From Flavobacteriales bacterium UBA974 (GTDB taxonomy: Bacteria > Bacteroidota > Bacteroidia > Flavobacteriales_D > Sanyastnellaceae): DNA of 64,000 bases. The position numbers and the translations under genes were made by a program. Below are positions 24,870-33,790 of the stretch, one piece after another (the stretch's first letter is position 1; each line of letters begins with the position of its first letter). Location of the stretch: the NCBI GenBank assembly GCA_002292405.1, contig DBBW01000003.1, forward strand, positions 54,886 through 118,885. The letters are read 5' to 3'. Below the pieces are notes generated by a model. The model searched no databases, was not told the origin of the DNA, and saw only the letters and a list, made by a program, of their open reading frames with translations.

Positions 24870-27545
24870 TTGATGGCTCATAACATATCTAATTTTTTCC
24901 GGTTACTATTTTTAACGATTGCTACAGTAGTTGTGGTGCAGGGCTGCACAAATGAGAGAGATGGTAGGGCATATAGGATATATCACAATACGACCGCCAG
25001 GTATAATGGTTTCCACTACGCAAATGAGGCGATGCTTGAGGCGGATAAAAAAATTCAAGAGCTGTATGAGCCAAATTGGGATGAAATTCTACCACTATTT
25101 ATAGACACAGACGAGAGCTCAGCTCAACAAGTATATCCCCTTATGGAAAGGGCGATTGAGAAATGCTCCAAAGTTGTTGATCGTCACACAATGACTCCAT
25201 CTAAAAGAAATCGGAAGTCAATGAAGTGGCCAGAAATGAACAAGTGGATTGACGACAACTATACCGTTATCGGCGAAGCATATTATATTAAGGAGGATTT
25301 TGCAAAATCTGAAGAAATTTTTCTGTTCTTAGCTAGAACAGTAGACACCCGAGACGCTCAAGCTTGGTCTTTCAGTTGGCTAGGAAGAATATACCTCAGA
25401 ACAGAGAATTTAGTAAAAGCAAAAAACATGCTCGCGAAAGCAGAGCAGTATACCGACGTATCGGACGAGATAAGAATTCAAACAAATTTGGCCCTCGCCC
25501 AATTCCATATCAAAAAAGAGAATTTTGAAGAAGCGATTAGATATATAGAGGCGGCAATAGATTTAACCAAGAAAAAGAAGGATACAGCACGTAACTTATT
25601 CATTTTAGCCCAATGTCTTAGAGAAACAGGAGACAGTGAAGCGGCAATTGAGACATTTAATGCCGTGGTGGATTTGAGAACACCTTATGAATTAGAGTTT
25701 CAGGCGAAGATTCAGCAAGCCATGACCTATCAAAGAAAGGGAGGGCACAGTGACCCTATTGTTGAACTCCTTGAGGACATGCTTGATGATGATAAAAACC
25801 AGGAGTATTTAGACCAAATATATTTTGCTCTAGCCGAAGTTGCTCTTGAGGACAGACAAAGAGACTTAGGAATAGAACATCTTGAGACCTCAGTTTATGT
25901 TAGCGAAGGAAATTCAAGGCAACTAGGGAAAAGCTACCTACGGTTAGCAGACCTTCATATGGAAGATTTAAATTATGAAATAGCTCAAGCGTATTACGAC
26001 AGCGCCCTTGTATATATACCTGACGACAACGAGAGGAAGGAAGATATTACAAGCCTTGCATCCAATCTTACAGACCTTGTTCTTAACCTACGTACAATAG
26101 AAGAGCAGGACAGCTTGTTGGCTCTTTGTGACTTGAACGAGTTTGATAGAAGAAGAGTTATTGAAAACCATTGGGAGGATATGGCTGATGACCTTGAAAG
26201 AAGAAAAGAAGAAATGGAAGCGGCTAACGAGGCTGCTATCGCAGAGGCGGGATCTTCGGGGGTCGGAATGTTTTGGCCTTATAACGGAGCATTACTTGTA
26301 GGTGGCAGACAGAATTACAATGACTATTGGGGGGACAGAGTGCTGGAAGATCACTGGAGAAGATCCAGGAAATTAGGCGTGTTGTTTTCTAACGATGAAG
26401 AAACAGAGTCAGAAGAGCAAGAAGAATACATTGACCCGTTTGACCCCGAATCCCTTCCTACAGTAGACGAAATGCTTGAAGGCCTTCCTTGTGGAGAAGA
26501 AGAAAGAGCAAATTCACTAGCAGTAATAGCAGAGGCGTATTACCTCGCCGGTTTAGACTATAGAGAAAAGCTCTCAGATCCAGAAAACGCAATTGCAACA
26601 TGGGAGGAGTTGTTAGAAAAACTAGACAGCAGTGCTTTTCACCCGACAGCAACGTATCAGCTTTTCAGGACATATCTACTAAGAGAACTAGAAGAGGACT
26701 ACAGCAATCCATTTTGTGAATCGTGCAATTCAGAGTTTTGGGCGAACCAAATTACAACAAACTACCCTGGTAGTGAGTGGGCCAACCTTATTGAAAATCC
26801 TGACTTTCTTGACGCCGAAGAAGAAGCTTATGAAACTGAGCGTATTGCATATGAGGAGATGCTAGCTCGTTACTATAAAAAAGACTATCAAGCTGCTTTA
26901 TTAGACATTGATGTGATCAACAACGAGCGACCAGAAAACCCATTAGCCTGTAAATACAATTTACTACGAGCGCAATGTGTTGGAGGGCTTACTAGCTATA
27001 CAGGAGATAGAACCCCATACTTTGATGCATTAAAGCTATTGATATCGGATTGTCCAGAAACAGAAGAAGCCACTTTTGCCGCTTCCTTGCTTGCTCAATT
27101 GGGAGTAGATCTCGGATTTGTAGGCGAAATAAGCCAGCCAGATAAAACAGAGGAAGAGTCCGCGTTTATTTTTAACAGCAACAAAGAACACTATTTTGCA
27201 ATAATTATTCCTGTCGAAAACGCAACGGGGAATGAAGTAAAAGCAAAATCATCGGACTTTAACAAAGCTTTCTTCGAATCACGAAACCTAAGAATAACGA
27301 GCAATTTATTAAGTAGGACTCACGAAATAGTTCTTGTTAAATCGTTTGAGGATAAAACCAAAGGACTGGATTACTTTACTGTTTTCACAGGAAACAGGGA
27401 GATGCTAATTGATGTAAACTCTGGTGGATACGACATGTTTATCATTAGTAGCGATAACTATGTAGAACTTTTCAAAAACAAGGACATAACAGGGTATGGA
27501 GATTTCTTTGAGACTCACTATCTTTCGACAAAATCTAAGCAATAA
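24870..27545 (+). CDS. sprE: SprE/PorW, T9SS-associated TPR lipoprotein
   Basis: An 891-residue lipoprotein with lipobox VVQGC (Cys26). The mature N-terminus contains YRIYHNTTARYNGFHYANEAM, the conserved opening of SprE/PorW proteins, which are needed for type IX secretion and gliding. Tetratricopeptide helices occupy about residues 130-420 (for example AWSFSWLGRIYLRTENLVKAK and NFEEAIRYIEAAIDL). A Glu-rich linker near 515-540 and further repeat-like helices follow. The C-terminal 130 residues contain a conserved beta segment (HYFAIIIPV). It is followed after 2 nt by bactofilin. Together with the PorP/SprF gene and many CTD proteins it shows a working T9SS. Confidence 0.85.
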   Translation: MMAHNISNFFRLLFLTIATVVVVQGCTNERDGRAYRIYHNTTARYNGFHYANEAMLEADKKIQELYEPNWDEILPLFIDTDESSAQQVYPLMERAIEKCSKVVDRHTMTPSKRNRKSMKWPEMNKWIDDNYTVIGEAYYIKEDFAKSEEIFLFLARTVDTRDAQAWSFSWLGRIYLRTENLVKAKNMLAKAEQYTDVSDEIRIQTNLALAQFHIKKENFEEAIRYIEAAIDLTKKKKDTARNLFILAQCLRETGDSEAAIETFNAVVDLRTPYELEFQAKIQQAMTYQRKGGHSDPIVELLEDMLDDDKNQEYLDQIYFALAEVALEDRQRDLGIEHLETSVYVSEGNSRQLGKSYLRLADLHMEDLNYEIAQAYYDSALVYIPDDNERKEDITSLASNLTDLVLNLRTIEEQDSLLALCDLNEFDRRRVIENHWEDMADDLERRKEEMEAANEAAIAEAGSSGVGMFWPYNGALLVGGRQNYNDYWGDRVLEDHWRRSRKLGVLFSNDEETESEEQEEYIDPFDPESLPTVDEMLEGLPCGEEERANSLAVIAEAYYLAGLDYREKLSDPENAIATWEELLEKLDSSAFHPTATYQLFRTYLLRELEEDYSNPFCESCNSEFWANQITTNYPGSEWANLIENPDFLDAEEEAYETERIAYEEMLARYYKKDYQAALLDIDVINNERPENPLACKYNLLRAQCVGGLTSYTGDRTPYFDALKLLISDCPETEEATFAASLLAQLGVDLGFVGEISQPDKTEEESAFIFNSNKEHYFAIIIPVENATGNEVKAKSSDFNKAFFESRNLRITSNLLSRTHEIVLVKSFEDKTKGLDYFTVFTGNREMLIDVNSGGYDMFIISSDNYVELFKNKDITGYGDFFETHYLSTKSKQ

Positions 27546-27547
27546 AA

Positions 27548-28084
27548 ATGATAGGTTCATTGAAGCGCTCTTCAGGAGCAGGAAATAACAATTCGGAAAC
27601 CGGCATTAACCGAATAGTAGAAGGCACTCAAATCGAGGGCACAATCAACAGCGACAGCAACCTTCGAATTGATGGTGAGTTTAAAGGAAACTTAGTGACT
27701 AAAGGAAGATTAGTTGTTGGTTTAAAAGGGAAAGTTTCAGGCACAGTTAATTGCTTGTGCTGCGATGTTGAAGGGACTTTAGAAGGGGAAGTTACAGTTC
27801 TTGAGTTGTTGTCAATGAAGTCTTCTTCAACCGTACAAGGAGATCTATACTATGGTCAACTTTCAGTAGAAGCAGGAGCAAAAGCATTGGGGACATTCCG
27901 AATGGGAATCTCTGAAGACAAGGACAGCTTAGTACAAGCAAAGGAGCAAGTGAAGGAACAAGTGAAAAAGCAGGCTCAAAAGACCGCTTCAAAAGCAGAT
28001 GCGCTAGCATCATTAAAAGCTTCAACAATGCCAACAGAGTCAAGTTCATTGTTAAAGGATGAAGTCACAGTTGGGGAAGAATAA
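27548..28084 (+). CDS. Bactofilin (polymer-forming cytoskeletal protein)
   Basis: A 178-residue protein with a central bactofilin beta-helix (about 20-120): VEGTQIEGTINSDSNLRIDGEFKG, then repeating G-x-V/L-x-G turns and a shared CLCCDVEGTLEGEV rung. A Lys/Gln/Ala-rich tail (KEQVKEQVKKQAQK) follows, probably helical. Bactofilins form nucleotide-independent filaments at the membrane, guiding cell shape or wall enzymes. It sits 2 nt after sprE and overlaps the atpZ gene by 26 bp. This links a cytoskeletal gene with the ATP synthase cluster, an order I recall from other Bacteroidota. Confidence 0.92.
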   Translation: MIGSLKRSSGAGNNNSETGINRIVEGTQIEGTINSDSNLRIDGEFKGNLVTKGRLVVGLKGKVSGTVNCLCCDVEGTLEGEVTVLELLSMKSSSTVQGDLYYGQLSVEAGAKALGTFRMGISEDKDSLVQAKEQVKEQVKKQAQKTASKADALASLKASTMPTESSSLLKDEVTVGEE

Positions 28085-28301
28085 CACCCAACAACGGCCC
28101 AAAAAACAGGGAAAGCAAACGATAATGAGGTTTGCTGGACTTGGGACAACGCTTGCAGTCTCTATTGGTTTAGGAGCTATTGGAGGTAGAAAATTAGATG
28201 AGTATTTCGCCTTAGAGAAGCCATTAATTACAGCAACCGGAGCTCTTTTAGGTCTAGCTGTAGGAATGTGGTCAGTTCTTAGGAACATTAAATCTATGTG
28301 A
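28059..28301 (+). CDS. AtpZ/AtpI-family ATP synthase accessory protein
   Basis: An 80-residue membrane protein with a basic N-terminus (KKQGKQTIMRF) and two helices separated by GGRKLDEYF. This is the AtpZ signature: glycine-rich first helix LGTTLAVSIGLGAIGG, a short charged loop, and second helix with GALLGLAVGMW. AtpZ/AtpI proteins help assemble the c-ring or supply magnesium or calcium to ATP synthase. The start overlaps bactofilin by 26 bp, implying translational coupling. The stop overlaps the next small membrane gene. Confidence 0.85.
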   Translation: MKSQLGKNNTQQRPKKQGKQTIMRFAGLGTTLAVSIGLGAIGGRKLDEYFALEKPLITATGALLGLAVGMWSVLRNIKSM

Positions 28302-28306
28302 TTATT

Positions 28307-28672
28307 ATGAGCTTTTACCTTAAGACAGCCGTCCTTTCAGTTGCCATAACATTATTAAGTAATGTCCTCCCGTTTTTCGAAGGGGCGTCTTCTTTCCCGA
28401 TTTGGTATTGTGTCATTTTAATATATGCTTTACTTACTATTTTTTCTTGGAGGTGGATTCTGAAAGCTCACAAAGGTTCAGCGATAAAGTTTACTACAGC
28501 AGTTAATGGGATAACAGCACTTAAAATGCTACTGACACTCATTATAATCACAAGCTATCTTGTGTCACAATATCCCTTTCCTGAACAATTTGTTTTTGGT
28601 GTGTTTGGGTTATTTATCGCTTTTACAGGATTATTTGTATCAGCGACAACACAGCTCATTAAAAAGTTTTAA
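28307..28672 (+). CDS. Small membrane protein in ATP synthase cluster (unknown)
   Basis: A protein of 121 residues with four predicted membrane helices (about 5-23, 32-48, 65-83 and 94-115) and short loops. The position between atpZ and atpB is where AtpI-like or 'protein I' genes sit in Bacteroidota, and the size agrees. Sequence similarity to AtpI cannot be judged by eye. An ATG at 28307 is preferred; a GTG at 28298, overlapping the atpZ stop, would add three residues (MII). A promoter for atpB lies just downstream. Confidence 0.7.
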   Translation: MSFYLKTAVLSVAITLLSNVLPFFEGASSFPIWYCVILIYALLTIFSWRWILKAHKGSAIKFTTAVNGITALKMLLTLIIITSYLVSQYPFPEQFVFGVFGLFIAFTGLFVSATTQLIKKF

Positions 28673-28715
28673 AATAAAAGCGATAACACTATATTTTTTA
28701 TACACTAAATAGACG

Positions 28716-28723
28716 TATTTTTG
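28716..28723 (+). promoter_or_regulatory. -7 promoter box (TATTTTTG) for atpBEFHAG
   Basis: TATTTTTG matches TAnnTTTG, 26 nt before the atpB ATG in the 77-nt gap after the small membrane gene. It suggests that the ATP synthase genes have their own promoter in addition to readthrough from bactofilin/atpZ. Confidence 0.6.
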
Positions 28724-28749
28724 CCTCGATTTTCGAACAGGTTTGTAGA

Positions 28750-29904
28750 ATGATAAAAGGATTATTTAAAAGATTTACACTTACACTCGTTCTTTTAGGG
28801 CTTCATCAATTGACGATAGCCCAAGCTGAGGGGGAAGTAAATATCGATAATTCCGACCACTCTACTCACGAGACTCACAGCCATCATTCTCACACAGAAG
28901 GAGAGCATAGCGAATTTGTTCCGGGAGATTTTATTATTCATCATATAGCTGATGCAAATAAAATACACTTTTTCGGAGAGGGAGCCGATGAAATTTCTGC
29001 TCCACTTCCTATGATTATTTATGTTGAGGGGGAAGGGTTAGATGTTTTTATGAGCAGCGCCTTTAAATCAGAAAGTGAATCACACGACTCACACGCTCCA
29101 TCGACAGCTCAAGGGCCTTCTACAGGCGTGTTATATACAAAAGACGAGCATGGAATTACAGGGAAGAACGAAAATGGTGAGTTAGTAGAGATTTGGGATG
29201 TTTCCATCACGAAATCAGTGTTTGGAATGCTGCTAATCATTACCTGCATTATTCTTCTATTTACCCGAGTTGCTAAGAGCTATTCAAGAAACCCTGGCCT
29301 AGCTCCTACAGGGATGACAAACTTTCTAGAGCCTTTGATTTTATTTGTTAGAGATGATATAGCGTATCCAGTTATTGGAAAAGAGAAATCAAAAAAGTTC
29401 TTGCCCTTTCTCCTAACGACATTTTTCTTTATACTTGGCTGTAACTTACTTGGGTTGATTCCTTTCATAGGTGGGTTTAATATAACTGGTACGATAGGAG
29501 TAACCATAATCTTAGCCCTTCTTGTTTTTATCATCACGACAATAAATTCTAACAAACATTATTGGGGACATATTTTATGGCCCCCAGGCGTTCCACATTT
29601 AATTAAACTTATTGTTGTGCCTATAGAAATGTTAAGTGTATTTATTAAGCCTACAGTTTTGATGATTCGTCTAACAGCGAATATGTCAGCGGGCCATATC
29701 ATCATACTTTCATTTATCAGTTTGGTCTTTATTTTTAATCAGAACTTTGGCACAGGTGCTGGGATTGGAATAGGAGTCTTTTCAACCTTGTTTATGATCT
29801 TTATGTATTTTTTAGAGATTTTAGTTGCCTTTCTTCAAGCTTACGTATTTACACTTCTTGCCGCTATATATTTTTCAGAAGCAACGCAAGAACCCCATCA
29901 TTAA
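28750..29904 (+). CDS. atpB: ATP synthase F0 subunit a
   Basis: A 384-residue proton-channel subunit. It has a signal peptide (ending TIAQA), so the long N-terminal part is extracytoplasmic. That part holds a His-rich segment at about residues 36-57 (STHETHSHHSHTEGEH) before the conserved FIIHHIADANKIHFF. Membrane helices begin at about 158. The essential channel arginine is in LMIRLTANMSAGHI, and the end ALLAAIYFSEATQEPHH is typical. Bacteroidota subunit a is longer than the ~270 residues of E. coli, and this extension with its histidine cluster is at the upper end. First gene of atpBEFHAG. Confidence 0.96.
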   Translation: MIKGLFKRFTLTLVLLGLHQLTIAQAEGEVNIDNSDHSTHETHSHHSHTEGEHSEFVPGDFIIHHIADANKIHFFGEGADEISAPLPMIIYVEGEGLDVFMSSAFKSESESHDSHAPSTAQGPSTGVLYTKDEHGITGKNENGELVEIWDVSITKSVFGMLLIITCIILLFTRVAKSYSRNPGLAPTGMTNFLEPLILFVRDDIAYPVIGKEKSKKFLPFLLTTFFFILGCNLLGLIPFIGGFNITGTIGVTIILALLVFIITTINSNKHYWGHILWPPGVPHLIKLIVVPIEMLSVFIKPTVLMIRLTANMSAGHIIILSFISLVFIFNQNFGTGAGIGIGVFSTLFMIFMYFLEILVAFLQAYVFTLLAAIYFSEATQEPHH

Positions 29905-29935
29905 AAACAATTAATTACAGAAAAAACAACTCATC

Positions 29936-30181
29936 ATGGATTTGTTAAACATTATTTTAGAAGTAACAACAGGACACGGACTTGCTGGACTAGGAGCTGG
30001 CGCAGCTGCAATCGGAGCTGGTATCGGTGTAGGTCTTATCGGTAAAGGAGCGCTTGAAGCAATGGCTAGGCAGCCAGAGTCCTCGGACGACCTTCGTGCA
30101 AATATGATTCTTGCAGCTGCTCTTGTAGAGGGAGTTGCGCTTTTCGGAATCATAATATGTTTACTTGTAGTATTTAAGTAA
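29936..30181 (+). CDS. atpE: ATP synthase F0 subunit c
   Basis: An 81-residue hairpin of two membrane helices. The glycine-rich first helix (GLGAGAAAIGAGIGVG), the polar loop ARQPESSDD and the ion-binding Glu65 in LVEGVALF are visible. Residue 66 is Gly, not the Ser/Thr expected in sodium-binding rings, so proton coupling is likely (inference). 31 nt after atpB and 4 nt before atpF. Confidence 0.97.
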   Translation: MDLLNIILEVTTGHGLAGLGAGAAAIGAGIGVGLIGKGALEAMARQPESSDDLRANMILAAALVEGVALFGIIICLLVVFK

Positions 30182-30185
30182 CACA

Positions 30186-30683
30186 ATGGATACGCTGTTA
30201 ACACCGGCTTTCGGAACAGTTTTTTGGGCATCAATAGCTTTTATTTCAGTACTTGTCATCTTACGAGTTTTGGCATGGAAGCCTATTCTTAATGCGCTTG
30301 AGAGCCGAGAGGAAAGTATAGGAAAAGCTCTTCTAGAGGCTGAAAAAGCTCGCGAGGAAATGGCAAATCTTCACGCGAACAATGAACAGCTTTTAAGTGA
30401 GGCTAGATTAAAGCGAGACGCGATGCTTAAAGAGTCGCGAGATATGGCTAACAAGGTCGTTGCGGAGGCAAAAGCAAAGGCAAAAATAGAAGCTTCAAAA
30501 GAGGTGGAGTTAGCTCGAGAAGCAATCCAAATTGAAAGAAAAGCGGCTGTTGCTGAACTTAAATCAGAGGTGGCTCAACTTTCGATTGATATCGCAGAGC
30601 GTCTTCTTCGTGAAGAACTTAAAGAATCAGGGAAACAAAAAGACCTCGTTGACAAACTGATCCAAGAATCAACACTGAATTAA
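30186..30683 (+). CDS. atpF: ATP synthase F0 subunit b
   Basis: A 165-residue peripheral-stalk subunit. One N-terminal membrane helix (FWASIAFISVLVILRVLAW) ends in KPILNALESREESIGKAL, the usual family junction. The rest is a long charged Ala/Glu/Lys helix that forms the right-handed coiled coil holding F1 in place. It is followed after one nucleotide by atpH. Confidence 0.96.
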   Translation: MDTLLTPAFGTVFWASIAFISVLVILRVLAWKPILNALESREESIGKALLEAEKAREEMANLHANNEQLLSEARLKRDAMLKESRDMANKVVAEAKAKAKIEASKEVELAREAIQIERKAAVAELKSEVAQLSIDIAERLLREELKESGKQKDLVDKLIQESTLN

Positions 30684-30684
30684 A

Positions 30685-31242
30685 ATGGCGAGTAAACGTG
30701 TAGCATCTAGATATGCCAAGGCTCTTCTTGGCTTTGCTTCTGAGAGGAATGAACTTGATCGTATAGAGGCAGACCTCCTTACGATTAATTCATTATTAGA
30801 TGCTTCGCGCGAGTTTAAACTATTGCTTATTAACCCTGTGGTGAAGCCAGATAAAAAGAAGTCCATACTTCAAGCCATTTTTAAAAATGGTATAAGTGAG
30901 CTAACCCTAGGTTTTATTAAGATTTTAGTATCGAAGGGAAGAGAAGTTCTTTTGCCTGAAATTGTTGCAGAAGCACTGTATCAATTGCGCTTAATTAAAA
31001 ACATCCAGACAGCAGAAGTAAGTTCTGCAATACCACTGGAGGATTCTACACGTGCAAAAATCTTAGCAGAAGTAGCTAAGGTACACGATGGAGTCATTGA
31101 ACTTAACGAAACGGTTGATCCCGGCCTTCTTGGAGGCTTCATCTTGAAAATGGATGACAAGCAGATCGACGCTTCACTAAAACGTCAGCTAAATACGCTG
31201 AGACGCAAACTAACAGAACACGATTACGAGCCTGAAATTTAG
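30685..31242 (+). CDS. atpH: ATP synthase F1 subunit delta
   Basis: A 185-residue OSCP/delta subunit joining the stator to the alpha subunits. The N-terminal helical bundle begins with [13 protein letters not shown], the family's typical start. The C-terminal signature [26 protein letters not shown] is intact. 17 nt before atpA. Confidence 0.96.
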   Translation: MASKRVASRYAKALLGFASERNELDRIEADLLTINSLLDASREFKLLLINPVVKPDKKKSILQAIFKNGISELTLGFIKILVSKGREVLLPEIVAEALYQLRLIKNIQTAEVSSAIPLEDSTRAKILAEVAKVHDGVIELNETVDPGLLGGFILKMDDKQIDASLKRQLNTLRRKLTEHDYEPEI

Positions 31243-31259
31243 GCATAAATAAGATTAAA

Positions 31260-32837
31260 ATGGCTGATATCAACCCAGCAGAAGTATCTTCAATTCTTCG
31301 CGAACAATTAGCAGGTGTTAAATCTGCAGCTGAACTAGAAGAAGTAGGTACAGTCCTTCAAGTAGGTGACGGAATTGCCCGCATCTACGGTTTAAGCAAT
31401 GTACAATCTGGCGAACTTATCGAGTTCGATAATGGCGTACGTGGTATCGTCCTTAATCTTGAGGAAGATAACGTAGGGGCCGTTTTACTTGAGCCCTCAA
31501 AGAATCTAAAAGAAGGATCTTCGGTGAAGAGAACAGGAACAATTGCATCCATAAAAGCAGGTGAGGGCCTCCTTGGACGAGTGATAAACACACTTGGAGA
31601 ACCGATTGACGGAAAAGGACCCATTACTGGAGATTTATATGAAATGCCTATCGAGCGTAAAGCTCCGGGTGTAATTTATAGACAGCCAGTAGCTGAGCCC
31701 CTTCAAACAGGAATTAAAGCGATCGATTCAATGATTCCAATTGGACGTGGCCAGCGTGAGTTAATCATTGGTGATCGTCAAGTTGGTAAGTCAACAGTTG
31801 CGATCGACACCATTATCAACCAAAAAGAATTTTATGACGCTGGAGAGCCTGTTTTCTGTATCTACGTAGCGATTGGTCAAAAAGGATCAACAATTGCAGG
31901 TACTGTAAAAATGCTTGAAGACGCTGGAGCGATGGCTTATACAGTTATTGTTGCTGCTACAGCATCTGATCCAGCACCTCTTCAGTTCTATGCTCCATTT
32001 ACTGGCGCTGCTGTTGGAGAATTCTTTAGAGATACAGGTAGAGCAGCATTGGTTATTTATGATGATTTATCTAAACAAGCCGTTGCATATCGTGAGGTTA
32101 GTCTTTTATTACGTCGACCTCCAGGTCGTGAGGCATACCCTGGTGATGTATTCTACCTTCACTCTCGTCTATTAGAAAGAGCTGCCAAAGTTATTTCTGA
32201 GGATAAAATTGCAAAGGAAATGAATGACCTTCCAGATTCTCTGAAAGGAATTGTAAAGGGAGGTGGATCTTTAACAGCTTTGCCAATTATTGAAACACAA
32301 GCGGGTGACGTTAGTGCATACATTCCGACGAATGTTATCTCAATTACAGATGGTCAAATCTTCCTTGAATCAAACCTATTCCTTTCTGGTATTCGTCCTG
32401 CGATTAACGTTGGTATTTCCGTTAGTAGAGTAGGGGGGTCTGCACAGATTAAGTCAATGAAAAAGGTAAGCGGGACACTTAAGCTTGATCAAGCTCAATT
32501 CAGAGAACTTGAAGCTTTCTCAAAATTTGGTTCTGACCTTGACGAAGCAACAAAGGCAATTCTTGATAAAGGTGCTAGAAATGTCGAGATTCTTAAACAA
32601 GATCTCAACTCACCATTGTCTGTTGAAGAGCAAGTTGCTATGATTTATTGCGGTACGAAGGGTCTTTTAAAGAATGTACCTTTAGACAAGGTTAAAGAAT
32701 TTGAAAAAGAATACCTTGAGTATTTAAAAGGGAAGCATTCTGACACTCTACTCGCGCTTAAAAACGGCAAATACACAGACGCGGAAACAAGTGTGCTTTC
32801 ATCTGCTGCAGCCGAAATGACTGCCCGTTACTCATAA
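31260..32837 (+). CDS. atpA: ATP synthase F1 subunit alpha
   Basis: A 525-residue regulatory nucleotide-binding subunit of the F1 hexamer. The P-loop GDRQVGKST is present, with [12 protein letters not shown] and [34 protein letters not shown] core motifs (given in parts: [32 protein letters not shown]). The visual-arginine segment [10 protein letters not shown] is intact. Codon use is markedly regular, as expected for high expression. The catalytic beta and epsilon genes (atpD, atpC) are not in this cluster, which is normal for Bacteroidota. Confidence 0.98.
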   Translation: MADINPAEVSSILREQLAGVKSAAELEEVGTVLQVGDGIARIYGLSNVQSGELIEFDNGVRGIVLNLEEDNVGAVLLEPSKNLKEGSSVKRTGTIASIKAGEGLLGRVINTLGEPIDGKGPITGDLYEMPIERKAPGVIYRQPVAEPLQTGIKAIDSMIPIGRGQRELIIGDRQVGKSTVAIDTIINQKEFYDAGEPVFCIYVAIGQKGSTIAGTVKMLEDAGAMAYTVIVAATASDPAPLQFYAPFTGAAVGEFFRDTGRAALVIYDDLSKQAVAYREVSLLLRRPPGREAYPGDVFYLHSRLLERAAKVISEDKIAKEMNDLPDSLKGIVKGGGSLTALPIIETQAGDVSAYIPTNVISITDGQIFLESNLFLSGIRPAINVGISVSRVGGSAQIKSMKKVSGTLKLDQAQFRELEAFSKFGSDLDEATKAILDKGARNVEILKQDLNSPLSVEEQVAMIYCGTKGLLKNVPLDKVKEFEKEYLEYLKGKHSDTLLALKNGKYTDAETSVLSSAAAEMTARYS

Positions 32838-32849
32838 TCTAGAAGTACT

Positions 32850-33740
32850 ATGGCTGGAGGATTAAAAGAAGTAAGAGAGCGTATCGGTTCTGTACAGAAC
32901 ACGATGCAAATTACGTCAGCAATGAAAATGGTTTCTGCGGCTAAACTTCGTCGAGCTCAGGATGCCATTACTCGCATACGTCCTTATGCGGAAAAAATCC
33001 AAGAGATTATAACGAACGTTAGTAGTACACTGAATTCTTCGGAAGGGGTCTTTTCTCAAGAAAGAAAAATAGAAACCGCTCTAGTAGTCGTTATTACCTC
33101 AAACAGAGGTCTTTGCGGGGCATTTAACAACAACTCTATTAAGGTTGCGAATTCAGCAATTTTAGAGCACAAGAGCAACGGATCTAATGTTGTTGTCCTT
33201 CCTCTAGGTAAAAAAGCAACTGAAGTTTTAGAGAGAAATGGACACACTTTTGCAGAAGGATTTGGAGATACTTCGCTAACTGTTTTTGACAACCTTAATT
33301 TTGAAAGTGCATCAGAAATAGCTCAACACATCATGGATGGTTTTATTTCAATGAAATGGGACTCAGTTCAAATTGCATACAGTCAATTTAAAAATGCGGC
33401 TGTTCAGATACCAATAACAGAATGTTTCTTGCCGATTTCAGACTCAAGCACTGAAAGTGAAGAGGCGGCAGCTTCTTCAAATGATTATATTTTTGAGCCT
33501 AATCTCGAAGAAATAATTGAAAACATTTTGCCTAACGCATTAAAAACTCAGCTCTACAAAGCGCTTCTTGATAGTAACGCTGCAGAACATGGCGCTAGGA
33601 TGACAGCGATGCACTCAGCAACAGAAAATGCAGGAGATTTATTACAAGAATTAAAGATATCTTATAACAAAGCTCGTCAGGCGTCGATTACTACAGAAAT
33701 CCTCGAGATTGTAGCGGGTTCAGAAGCTCTTGGGGGATAA
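32850..33740 (+). CDS. atpG: ATP synthase F1 subunit gamma
   Basis: A 296-residue rotor-shaft subunit. Starts with the family motif LKEVRERIGSVQNTMQITSAMKMVSAAKLRRAQ (here in parts: KEVRERIGSVQNT, ITSAMKMVSAAKLR) and has TSNRGLCGAFN. It ends with MTAMHSATENAGDLL and KARQASITTEILEIVAGSEAL, which form the C-terminal helix. A short Ser/Glu insertion (STESEEAAASSND) around residue 205 is a surface loop. Last gene of the ATP synthase operon; a histidine kinase starts 50 nt later. Confidence 0.97.
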   Translation: MAGGLKEVRERIGSVQNTMQITSAMKMVSAAKLRRAQDAITRIRPYAEKIQEIITNVSSTLNSSEGVFSQERKIETALVVVITSNRGLCGAFNNNSIKVANSAILEHKSNGSNVVVLPLGKKATEVLERNGHTFAEGFGDTSLTVFDNLNFESASEIAQHIMDGFISMKWDSVQIAYSQFKNAAVQIPITECFLPISDSSTESEEAAASSNDYIFEPNLEEIIENILPNALKTQLYKALLDSNAAEHGARMTAMHSATENAGDLLQELKISYNKARQASITTEILEIVAGSEALGG

Positions 33741-33790
33741 TACCATACTGAATATTTTTTTGGCTTGGTTTTAGATGTTAGCTTGCCCAA

